Assembly: GCA_900556515.1 (NCBI GenBank)
Contig: USPH01000086.1
Coordinates: forward strand, 1-6,318
Length of the DNA: 6,318 bases
Reading direction: 5' to 3'
Source: an uncultured Collinsella sp.
Lineage (GTDB): Bacteria; Actinomycetota; Coriobacteriia; Coriobacteriales; Coriobacteriaceae
Shown piece after piece: positions 1 through 5,420 of this stretch (position 1 is the first letter of the stretch; each line of letters opens with the position of its first letter). Below the pieces are notes generated by a model. The model was not told the origin of the DNA. It saw nothing but the letters and a program-made list of their open reading frames with translations, and did no database searches. The translations under genes and the position numbers were made by a program.

Positions 1-72
1 TAGCCCCGGTGGGCAAAAAATGCCAAATATGAGTACTGTTGCAAATCCAGTCACATTATTTTACGGCAAAAT

Positions 73-112
73 AGTGCCTTGATAATGTACAGCTATCCAT
101 TATCAAGGCACT
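73..112. repeat. Perfect 15-bp inverted repeat, possible terminator hairpin
   Basis: AGTGCCTTGATAATG (73-87) is exactly complementary to 98-112, with a 10-base loop. In the minus direction the stem is followed by ATTTT, and in the plus direction by TTTAA, so it could act as a modest terminator for transcripts of the kinase gene or for either strand. The T-tracts are short and the stem is only moderately GC-rich. It lies at the heart of the 10-237 inverted-repeat element and may instead be a structural part of that element. Confidence 0.55.
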
Positions 113-190
113 TTAAGGTGGTTAAAGTCATTTTTAGCAGGTTTTAATCACTCGCAGACACCCAACTAGGCCCTCAATAGCTTTATTTCG

Positions 191-211
191 CTGTTACTAA
201 ATTAGTGACAG
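191..211. repeat. 21-bp palindrome overlapping the right inverted-repeat arm
   Basis: CTGTTACTAA (191-200) and TTAGTGACAG (202-211) are inverted copies with one mismatch around a single central base. The compact symmetry resembles a dimeric regulator binding site, but it overlaps the start of the right terminal arm of the 10-237 element and could be a recognition sequence belonging to that element. No regulator gene is in the window to link it to. Confidence 0.35.
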
Positions 212-240
212 TACTCATATTTAGCATTTTTTGTCCATGG

Positions 241-275
241 AGTCCCGGGGGGCGACAATTCGACTCCCCGGGACT
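241..275. repeat. GC-rich hairpin just downstream of the kinase gene
   Basis: AGTCCCGGGG (241-250) pairs perfectly with CCCCGGGACT (266-275) across a 15-base loop. It begins 7 bases after the kinase stop codon on the minus strand. No T-tract follows on either strand, so it is not a classical intrinsic terminator. It could protect the 3' end of the kinase mRNA or help Rho-dependent ending. Confidence 0.5.
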
Positions 276-281
276 GCTCAC

Positions 282-1145
282 CTATTCGGAAATCGGCACT
301 CCATGGCCCCAGGAGCCTTCCATGCCGCATACGGTCGAAGCAAACCCCGCCGCAAAGTCGAGTGCACGCTCGATGGCCTCGGCACCATCCTCGCCACGCT
401 TGACGGAATCGAGATAACACATCAGGAACGAAGTCAGGAATGAGTCGCCCGCACCCATGGTGTCCTTCATATCCGTTACCGGCTTAGCCAGTTGGCGGTA
501 ATAACGATCGCCATCATAGGCAATGCAGCCCTCAGCGCCAGCCGTTGCCGATACGAAACGCGGACCTAGGCTCCTCACCCATGCCAGACGCTCGCGAATC
601 TCATCCTCACTCGCGGCGTCTGCCGCGCTAAAGAACGCGAAGTCAACGTAGGGAGCAATCTGCTCGTAGTACTCGTCGGTCGAATCGTCCGAGAAGTCAA
701 ACGAAACCGTGATGCCCGCGGCCTTCAACTTGGGAAGTTCACGCTCGGTAAAGCAATAGTTGCCCGAGTGGACTACGTCGAACTGCTTCACGTACGCAAG
801 GTCAAAGCGATCGAGCACATAGCGCGCATCACCACGGATGCCGCCCTCATTGGAGCCAAGGAAAACACGGTCGCCGTTAACGACGGTCACGCGTGCCGCA
901 CCGTTCTCGCCGATGAGCTGCTTGCACTTGGCAAGCTCAACGTCCTCATCCTCAAGACTCGCAATCACATGCTCAGCAGCAGCGTCATTACCAAAGATGC
1001 CCATATACGCGGAGCGCGCGGCGCCGCACTTCTTGGCATACACGGCAAAGTTCACCGCATTGCCACCCGGATACATTGTGTGGATATGCTCGTAGCAGTC
1101 GACGACGTTGTCGCCAAACCCCAGTGCGCTCACGTTAAATGCCAT
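282..1145 (-). CDS. PfkB-family sugar kinase, fructoselysine 6-kinase-like (FrlD-like)
   Basis: A 287-residue cytosolic kinase of the PfkB/ribokinase fold. The N-terminal substrate-binding signature GGNAVN is at residues 27-32, and the PfkB signature DTMGAGDSF at 228-236 supplies the anion hole and the catalytic base Asp234. The opening GDNVVD (11-16), the GGNAVNFAVY stretch, the FDFSD block (149-153) and the C-terminal GSW match what I recall of E. coli FrlD, which uses ATP to phosphorylate fructoselysine on C6 before the deglycase FrlB cleaves it. No frlB, transporter or regulator is in the window, so the substrate remains an inference; another fructosamine or ketose kinase is possible. The ATG start is preceded by a purine-rich GAGAGGGG site about 8 bases upstream. 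It is the last of four same-strand genes, 62 bases after the HAD phosphatase, so the two are probably co-transcribed. Family membership is certain, specificity moderate. Confidence 0.93.
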   Translation of the reverse strand: MAFNVSALGFGDNVVDCYEHIHTMYPGGNAVNFAVYAKKCGAARSAYMGIFGNDAAAEHVIASLEDEDVELAKCKQLIGENGAARVTVVNGDRVFLGSNEGGIRGDARYVLDRFDLAYVKQFDVVHSGNYCFTERELPKLKAAGITVSFDFSDDSTDEYYEQIAPYVDFAFFSAADAASEDEIRERLAWVRSLGPRFVSATAGAEGCIAYDGDRYYRQLAKPVTDMKDTMGAGDSFLTSFLMCYLDSVKRGEDGAEAIERALDFAAGFASTVCGMEGSWGHGVPISE

Positions 1146-1178
1146 GACGCCGCCCCTCTCTCTTATGCCAACGGAACC

Positions 1179-1195
1179 ACTGTTGTGACAGCAGT
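1179..1195. promoter_or_regulatory. Small palindrome between HAD phosphatase and kinase genes
   Basis: ACTGTTGT (1179-1186) and ACAGCAGT (1188-1195) form inverted half-sites with one mismatch around a central G. It lies in the 62-base gap between the phosphatase stop and the kinase start. It might be an operator or a small mRNA hairpin; a site this short can arise by chance. Confidence 0.2.
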
Positions 1196-1207
1196 ACCGC
1201 CCAGAAT

Positions 1208-1867
1208 CTACGCGAGTTCCAGCAGCTCCGGCAGCTGGTCGATAATCTTGTCCGCGGCATCCTGGCTAAAGCCAAAGCGCTCCTCGCGCTTGGCAATGAC
1301 TGTCAGGCCGGCTCGCTTGCCGGCAGTGATGCCAGGCACCGAATCCTCGACGCAGCAGCAGCGATTCGCGGGCAGCCCCAGCAGGTCCAGCGCATGCAGG
1401 TAGATGTCGGGCTCGGGCTTGCTCTCCTTAAACTGCTCGCCGCTCACCACATACTCAAAGGCATCCGACAGCCCGCATGCGTTGAGCACTTCCTCGATGC
1501 TATCCATGGGAGACGAGCTGGCAAGCGCCACGCGAACGCCACGGCGCGGCAGCTCTCGAATCGTATCCACGGCGCCTGGGTTAATCAAAGCCTGATAGTC
1601 GCGCGGACGCTTATGCGCCCACTCGTTCCAACGGGCCAACGCTTCCTCGCCAGTGAAATGCCCCTTACCGGCGCGCTCAAACCAATCGACCAGCATATGC
1701 AGGAAGAACTGGTGCGAAGTACCGACCTGCCCATTCAACTCCTCTTGAGTCAGGTTAAGCCCAAGCTCCTTGGCAAACGCGGCAGTCTCGCCCAGGTAGT
1801 AATACTCGGTATCGACAATCACGCCGTCCATGTCAAAGATAACGGCGTCGAACGGAAATGCGGACAC
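1208..1867 (-). CDS. HAD-IA sugar-phosphate phosphatase, beta-phosphoglucomutase-like
   Basis: A 219-residue haloacid dehalogenase-superfamily enzyme with all four HAD motifs: DMDGV at 12-16 (nucleophile Asp12, acid/base Asp14), Ser117 in ALASSSP, Lys150 in SKPEPD, and Glu174-Asp175 in VEDS. A helical cap sits between motifs I and II (about residues 20-90), as in subfamily I. Members remove phosphate from small sugar phosphates or isomerise beta-glucose 1-phosphate; sequence alone does not choose. I use a GTG start at 1867 because AGGGAGG lies 5 bases upstream and FDAVIFDMDG then begins near the N-terminus, as is usual. The in-frame ATG at 1915 would add 16 residues encoded through a terminator hairpin (1881-1908), so I reject it. 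The kinase gene follows 62 bases downstream. Confidence 0.93.
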   Translation of the reverse strand: MSAFPFDAVIFDMDGVIVDTEYYYLGETAAFAKELGLNLTQEELNGQVGTSHQFFLHMLVDWFERAGKGHFTGEEALARWNEWAHKRPRDYQALINPGAVDTIRELPRRGVRVALASSSPMDSIEEVLNACGLSDAFEYVVSGEQFKESKPEPDIYLHALDLLGLPANRCCCVEDSVPGITAGKRAGLTVIAKREERFGFSQDAADKIIDQLPELLELA

Positions 1868-1880
1868 GGCACCCTCCCTA

Positions 1881-1908
1881 ACAAAAGGGCGCCCGCAAGC
1901 GGACGCCC
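1881..1908 (-). terminator. Intrinsic terminator between the two HAD genes
   Basis: Read on the minus strand, GGGCGTCCGC and GCGGGCGCCC form a 10-bp stem, with one G-U wobble; because two bases cannot close a loop, the outer C-G opens to leave a CUUG tetraloop. The stem is followed directly by TTTTGT. It starts 22 bases after the Cof-type phosphatase stop codon, and the next gene's ribosome binding site begins only a few bases past the T-tract. It should end most deoC-Cof transcripts, or act as an attenuator letting some read through into the phosphatase-kinase pair. The wobble pairs only on the minus strand (an A-C mismatch on the plus strand), which supports the orientation. Confidence 0.8.
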
Positions 1909-1930
1909 GAGCCATGCACTATCGGCGATT

Positions 1931-2773
1931 CTAACCCAGCAGCTTATCCAGCGCCACCGCAATGCCGTCTTCGTTATTATTGGCGGTCACCATCTGGGCT
2001 ACAGCCTTGACCTCATCGACGGCGTTGCCCATGGCAACACCGGTGCCGGCCCACTCAATCATGGACTTGTCGTTCTGGCCGTCGCCAAACGAGACGACCT
2101 CGCTGGCATCGATGCCGAGCTTGGGCAGGGCACCCTCGAGCGCGCGGGCCTTGTCGATACCAGGCGCCGTGTACTCAAAGTACCAGTCGGCCGTAAACAT
2201 GCCCGAAAGCGTCTGGGTAAAGGGCGCATACATCTCCTCGTAATGCGCCTGCAGGTAGGCCGGATCGCCTGCCGTCAGCAGCTTGTCTACGGGATAAGTG
2301 TCCACGACCTCATGCAAGCTCTCGACCTCGCGGATCTTAAGGTCGCAGGCATCGCGCTCGTATTTGACGATATTCTTCTGCGAGCCGTCCGGCAGTGTAA
2401 TCATGCAGCGATACGAGTCCTCTACATGCAGGTCGCGCCCGAGCGAGATCATGGGGATCACATCATAGTTTTGCAGGTGATCAATCAGACGGTGCAGTTC
2501 GTCAGCTGGCATGGCCTGGTCAAAAAGGACCTCATCGGTCTGAGCGTCGACAACATGCGCGCCATTGAAAGCGACTAGCAGACCGTCATGGTTTTGGAGG
2601 TCGAGCTCCTGTGCCAGAGCATGTAGCCCCCATGCGGGACGACCCGAAGCCAAGATGAGCTTAATGCCCGACTCCTGCGCCGCGAGCAGCTTTTCGCGCG
2701 TACGCGGGCTGATCACCTTCTGATCGTTGGTGAGCGTACCGTCGATATCCATCGCGATGGCTTTGATTGCCAT
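1931..2773 (-). CDS. Cof-type HAD-IIB sugar-phosphate phosphatase (YidA-like)
   Basis: A 280-residue HAD hydrolase of subfamily IIB. Motif I is DIDGT at 9-13 (nucleophile Asp9, acid/base Asp11), motif II is Ser43 in LASGRP, motif III is Lys208 in GIDKA, and motif IV is GDGQND at 230-235, followed by the typical GVAMGNAVDEVK stretch. The C2-type alpha/beta cap lies between motifs II and III (about 80-200). Length and layout match the Cof/YidA group, cytosolic enzymes that hydrolyse a wide range of phosphorylated sugars. The ATG at 2773 is chosen because GGGAGG lies 6 bases upstream and the protein then begins right before motif I; the ATG 17 codons earlier lacks such support. A 149-base gap separates it from deoC with no terminator that I can see, and no convincing promoter either, though TATGAT on the minus strand near 2813 could be a -10 box. 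An intrinsic terminator follows. Confidence 0.95.
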   Translation of the reverse strand: MAIKAIAMDIDGTLTNDQKVISPRTREKLLAAQESGIKLILASGRPAWGLHALAQELDLQNHDGLLVAFNGAHVVDAQTDEVLFDQAMPADELHRLIDHLQNYDVIPMISLGRDLHVEDSYRCMITLPDGSQKNIVKYERDACDLKIREVESLHEVVDTYPVDKLLTAGDPAYLQAHYEEMYAPFTQTLSGMFTADWYFEYTAPGIDKARALEGALPKLGIDASEVVSFGDGQNDKSMIEWAGTGVAMGNAVDEVKAVAQMVTANNNEDGIAVALDKLLG

Positions 2774-2922
2774 ATATGCCTCCCTGTCATTGAACAACCT
2801 TGTCTGAGCCATCATACAGAACACCCATCGCGACTCCGTTTACAACGGGCAAAAAGTCATATTGTCTCGAACATGAACAGCGTGTGGTCGTGAAGCTTTA
2901 TCGCTCAGGTCAAATACGTCTG

Positions 2923-3597
2923 CTAGCGACGCTCATCCGTCGGTGCGCCCTCGACGATCGCGATGCCCGCCGATGCACCTAACGCGCTGGCGCCGGCCTC
3001 GATGAATGCGCAGGCCTCTTCGTAATTATGGATACCGCCCGCCGCCTTGATTGCCACGGCATCGCCGAGCACCTCGTGCATCAGCCGCACGTCCTCGAGC
3101 TTAGCACCGCCAAAGCTTCTGCCGGTCGATGTCTTAAGGAATCCCGGCTTGGCCTCCAGCGCGATCTCGCATACACGGCGCTTGGCGGCGTCGTCGCCGT
3201 CCAGCTTGCACATCTCGACGATTACCTTGTCAGTGATGCCATGCGCGCGACAAAAATCAGCAATGGTAGTCATCTCGCGCTCGATGGCATCAAAATCGCG
3301 GTTCTCGATCGACCTCTGATTCAAAACGTAGTCAATCTCGGTAAAGCCACACGCAGCGTATTCCTCAAACCTCGCAAGCTTCTCCTCGAGCGCCATAGTG
3401 CCCTGGGGAAAGTCGATAGCGCCGGCAAGGATGATGTCAGAGTCCTCGAGCATGGCGCGGCCCGTCTCGTACTCCTGCAGGTTCGCAAATACGCAGCGAA
3501 AGTTGTACTTTAACGCCTTCTCGACATATTGCTCAAACGTGTCCTCGGGGGCATCGATATAGTCGATGTATTTGTTGATGGGTTTGGCAAGCGTCAT
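2923..3597 (-). CDS. deoC: Deoxyribose-phosphate aldolase (DeoC/DERA family)
   Basis: A 224-residue class I aldolase with a TIM-barrel layout. The Schiff-base lysine is Lys155 in FLKTSTG, the second active-site lysine is Lys184 in IKAAGGI, and Asp89 in TEIDY occupies the usual acidic position. The C-terminal GASALGASAG (202-211) is the phosphate-binding GAS motif. DERA reversibly splits 2-deoxyribose 5-phosphate into acetaldehyde and glyceraldehyde 3-phosphate, feeding deoxynucleoside carbon into glycolysis. The ATG has an excellent AAGGAGG 6-8 bases upstream. No nucleoside phosphorylase or phosphopentomutase is nearby, and it sits upstream of sugar-phosphate phosphatases and a PfkB kinase, so a related aldol substrate cannot be ruled out. 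It is the first gene of the minus-strand group; an operator-like repeat lies 35 bases upstream of its start. Confidence 0.93.
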   Translation of the reverse strand: MTLAKPINKYIDYIDAPEDTFEQYVEKALKYNFRCVFANLQEYETGRAMLEDSDIILAGAIDFPQGTMALEEKLARFEEYAACGFTEIDYVLNQRSIENRDFDAIEREMTTIADFCRAHGITDKVIVEMCKLDGDDAAKRRVCEIALEAKPGFLKTSTGRSFGGAKLEDVRLMHEVLGDAVAIKAAGGIHNYEEACAFIEAGASALGASAGIAIVEGAPTDERR

Positions 3598-3631
3598 GCT
3601 GGGCCTCCTTGTTCAGGACTGACAACCGATT

Positions 3632-3655
3632 CGTGGTTTCACGCGAAAAACCACG
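3632..3655. promoter_or_regulatory. Operator-like inverted repeat upstream of deoC
   Basis: CGTGGTTT (3632-3639) and AAACCACG (3648-3655) are perfect 8-bp inverted arms separated by 8 bases, so arm centres are 16 bases apart, about one and a half helical turns. The spacer region also carries a near-palindromic TTTCACGCGAAA. It ends 35 bases from the deoC start codon, a typical place for a repressor site overlapping a promoter or early leader. No T-tract follows, so a terminator is unlikely. The regulator is unknown and none is encoded in the window. Confidence 0.45.
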
Positions 3656-3801
3656 TTCAATGTACGCCCGGCATGCAAGGACAGCGTCCGCATTCCGACA
3701 AGTGGTATGAAATTAGCTTTAAACGTATATTTACAGACAGCGAATGGCACCGCACGCGGATGCCGACAGCAAGACATCCCCCTCCTCAATACACCCTCAT
3801 G

Positions 3802-3915
3802 CCCCTTTACTGTTTGCGACCAGAAATGATGAGCTGCACAACGTCGTTAGCGGTCGAATTCGACCTCTGACGACGTCACGCGACCCATCGTATCTGGCCG
3901 ACAACAGAAAAGGGG
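3802..3915. repeat. 114-bp imperfect palindrome with EcoRI-type core
   Basis: The 57 bases at 3802-3858 match the reverse complement of 3859-3915 at 43 positions by hand alignment without gaps. The centre is a perfect 14-bp palindrome, GGTCGAATTCGACC (3852-3865), and within 3841-3876 only two of 18 pairs are mismatched. In the minus-strand transcript six further mismatches become G-U pairs, against three on the plus strand, so the fold appears better kept on the minus side. Its right end coincides exactly with the first four bases of the strong terminator stem. It codes for nothing convincing. It looks like a dispersed palindromic intergenic repeat or a structured RNA element. Confidence 0.6.
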
Positions 3916-3944
3916 CCCGTATCCCAACGGATACGGGCCCCTTT
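3908..3944. terminator. Strong bidirectional intrinsic terminator
   Basis: GGGGCCCGTATCC (3912-3924) pairs perfectly with 3929-3941 across a CAAC loop, and flanking AAAA and TTT extend the stem and provide a T-run on both strands. This 13-bp GC-rich hairpin should stop transcription from either side. No recognisable gene ends next to it on either strand: the nearest starts are deoC leftward and the 296-residue protein gene rightward, both leading away. It may be a relic of a lost gene, part of the palindromic repeat it abuts, or an insulator between the metabolic genes and the transfer operon. Confidence 0.8.
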
Positions 3945-4094
3945 CGGCCATGACCTATCTCAGCAGCAAAGACCACTTGCGGTGAGCACGGTAGAACTCG
4001 ATCGCACCATCTTATCCGAGCCGGGGCACGTTCGCATAGCGTGGCGCGTGACGGTTGCAAAACCACCCCATTTTAAACAAAGGCAAAAAAGTAC

Positions 4095-4121
4095 TTGCAA
4101 AGACGCGTTCCGACATATAAG
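4095..4121 (+). promoter_or_regulatory. Possible rightward promoter for the transfer operon
   Basis: TTGCAA (4095-4100) resembles a -35 box and TATAAG (4116-4121) a -10 box, but the spacer is 15 bases, shorter than ideal; pairing the same -35 with TAAGGT gives 17. It lies downstream of the strong terminator in an AT-rich patch and about 345 bases before the first start codon, which would give a long 5' leader. Confidence 0.3.
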
Positions 4122-4384
4122 GTGATAAAAGACCGCCGTTGCGGTTTTAAGTAGATCGAGCATATGAAGTTTCAGTTTTCAGCGTGTAAGAGAAGGAAGA
4201 TCGGCAAAGTACAACCCCAAACGCAATGACAACTTAATGAGGTAACTGCCACATGTGAGGCACCCAGGGCATTGCTGTCTCGATTTTGAGCACGATGCCT
4301 TCCGCCTTGCATGGGCCGTTCCATCCCGCCCCTGCAGCAACTGCCTCACGGGCTCATTGAAAACCGCATAGCACCCCAACGTCA

Positions 4385-4434
4385 GCACATCACCCACGGC
4401 AAGCACATCACTCACGACAACCAACACATCAACA
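4385..4434 (+). repeat. 18-bp tandem direct repeat with partial third copy
   Basis: The 18 bases starting GCACATCAC at 4385-4402 are repeated directly at 4403-4420 with two changes, and a partial third copy (ACACATCA) follows two bases later at about 4424-4431. They end 33 bases before the start of the 296-residue protein gene. Iteron-like repeats of this length often lie next to replication or partition genes, but three weak copies in a C/A-rich leader could equally be simple-sequence drift. Confidence 0.45.
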
Positions 4435-4466
4435 AACAGCACGAACATCAACCGATTGGAGAAGCT

Positions 4467-5357
4467 ATGACAAACCACCACGCTGAAGACGGCGATAAGA
4501 AAAGCATTCTGGATGCCCGCATTGAGCGAGCATATGCAAACGAATATGACGCCGCCTTTGCCGCCGCGACCATAAAGAACTACGCGTCGCTACCGCTCGC
4601 GACGATCTTGGCCGACCACCCTCAACTGCTGAAGCGCTGCACAAAGATCATGGGCGACCCCGACATTCGCAAGCTGACAGACCCCTATGCCCCAAAACGC
4701 GACAACGATTCGTACGTTCTTACCGTAGGCTGCCTAGCCCATATGCTTACGGCGCTCGACACGAAACTCAAGCTCGAATGGGAACCCGACGAGCGTCATG
4801 AACTCGAAAGCAAGCGGAACACCCTGCGCACCGCACTGTTCCTTCCGTTGGACGGCCTCAAGCGCTGCAACGTCGAGCTCAATACACAGGCGCGGCAAAA
4901 GCCCGGGACCACGGGGCAGAAAACTCCAAGACCCCATGCGGCCATCGTCGACCGCAACCGATATAACCGCATGACCGCGCACTTTTCCGCCGAGGGAGCA
5001 GCCATAAGGACGCTGATCGACCTGCTGTGCCTTCTGAGCATCAACGAGCTATTTGAGGGCTATCTCGCCCTTGTTCCCGCGACGGCACCCAAGTCGGTAG
5101 CAAAGATCATCGAAACCTGCAGACGCCAGTTTGAGCGCCATCGCAATGGCAGCGAGATGAACGCCAGCATCGCGCAGTACTACGCGGCTCATTACAAAAA
5201 TGACGGATGTGCCCCTGTCGAGCATCAGCTGCGGCTCGCCTACACCACGCCCGTCGCAACGCTCCATCGCTTTGGAGTCCTTGGCGCTTGCGAGCCGCAC
5301 GAACAGGCAGCCTGCCCCACAACCGAGCTCGATCTCAGGCTCGGACGAACCCTGTAG
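4467..5357 (+). CDS. Unrecognised 296-residue protein, first gene of the transfer operon
   Basis: I do not recognise this protein. It is predicted soluble: no signal peptide and no clear membrane segment, although 180-203 is a leucine-rich, fairly hydrophobic helical stretch (RTLIDLLCLLSINELFEGYL). The N-terminus is His/Asp/Lys-rich (1-13), followed by mainly helical, charged sequence. Residues 141-157 (QARQKPGTTGQKTPRPH) form a basic, proline- and glycine-containing probable linker separating two helical halves, and RNRYNRMT (163-170) adds a basic patch that could touch nucleic acid. The ATG at 4467 has GGAG five bases upstream; the frame stays open to 4311 but that part is the low-complexity His/Gln-rich translation of the C/A-rich leader, so I reject the longer version. 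A 63-base gap with no terminator leads to the ClpP-like gene, so co-transcription is likely. Position suggests an accessory or regulatory role in a conjugative element; that is inference. Confidence 0.8.
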   Translation: MTNHHAEDGDKKSILDARIERAYANEYDAAFAAATIKNYASLPLATILADHPQLLKRCTKIMGDPDIRKLTDPYAPKRDNDSYVLTVGCLAHMLTALDTKLKLEWEPDERHELESKRNTLRTALFLPLDGLKRCNVELNTQARQKPGTTGQKTPRPHAAIVDRNRYNRMTAHFSAEGAAIRTLIDLLCLLSINELFEGYLALVPATAPKSVAKIIETCRRQFERHRNGSEMNASIAQYYAAHYKNDGCAPVEHQLRLAYTTPVATLHRFGVLGACEPHEQAACPTTELDLRLGRTL

Positions 5358-5420
5358 CCCGCCAGCCCCTCCGCGGGCAACAATCCTATTCCACAACACA
5401 ACCAACAGAAAGGAGTCCTC

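Larger units (their letters stand above)
10..237. repeat. 228-bp element bounded by ~30-bp inverted repeats (MITE-like)
   Basis: The segment at 10-39 is the reverse complement of 208-237 with only two mismatches in 30 positions; both arms share the core AGTACT plus the AAATAT and six-A stretches. The outer ends read TG...CA. No open reading frame of note lies between the arms. The interior is AT-rich compared with the flanking genes and holds two further palindromes (73-112 and 191-211). Terminal inverted repeats around a short non-coding core fit a MITE or a dispersed intergenic repeat. I see no clear target-site duplication in the few flanking bases available, so mobility is inference. It ends about 45 bases beyond the stop codon of the kinase gene. 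Confidence 0.6.
3945..4466 (+). other. Long non-coding leader upstream of the transfer operon
   Basis: This 522-base stretch has no convincing protein or tRNA/rRNA gene. Its first half turns AT-rich around 4050-4230. Besides the possible promoter and the tandem repeat listed separately, it holds a weak hairpin ACCGC-CGTT-GCGGT followed by TTT (4132-4148) that could be a minor attenuator, and a bulged stem pairing GGCATTGCT (4268-4276) with 4289-4299. A 21-codon plus-strand reading frame starting MKFQFSACKRRK (4164-4229) is basic but has only a weak GAG before its ATG; I do not call it a gene. From about 4371 to 4455 the plus strand is rich in C and A and poor in G and T, as in an unstructured leader or a Rho-loading region. 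Confidence 0.5.

Noticed and set aside
1868..1915. Upstream ATG extension of the HAD-IA phosphatase
   Set aside because: It would be encoded through a terminator hairpin and lacks a ribosome binding site; the GTG at 1867 has a strong one.
1394..2578. 394-codon plus-strand open frame
   Set aside because: It runs antisense across two HAD genes with complete catalytic motifs, and its translation shows no family resemblance; it is a byproduct of GC-rich codon use.
2774..2824. Upstream ATG extension of the Cof-type phosphatase
   Set aside because: The 17 extra residues precede the usual N-terminus of the family, and the ATG at 2773 has GGGAGG at proper spacing.
3744..4066. Overlapping open frames on both strands sharing GRIRPLTT
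   Set aside because: The shared peptide arises because the DNA is a long palindrome; neither frame has a good ribosome binding site or family match.
3960..4080. Possible tRNA as an integration site
   Set aside because: No cloverleaf, GGTTCGAATCC-type T-arm or matching acceptor stem could be drawn.
4164..4229. 21-codon basic reading frame in the operon leader
   Set aside because: Only a weak GAG precedes the ATG and nothing else supports translation; kept as a note only.
4311..4466. N-terminal extension of the 296-residue protein
   Set aside because: The translation is His/Gln-rich low complexity from the tandem-repeat leader, and GGAG supports the ATG at 4467.
4179..4481. 100-codon minus-strand frame over the leader
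   Set aside because: It is a hydrophobic low-complexity translation antisense to the repeats and overlaps the start of the plus-strand operon.
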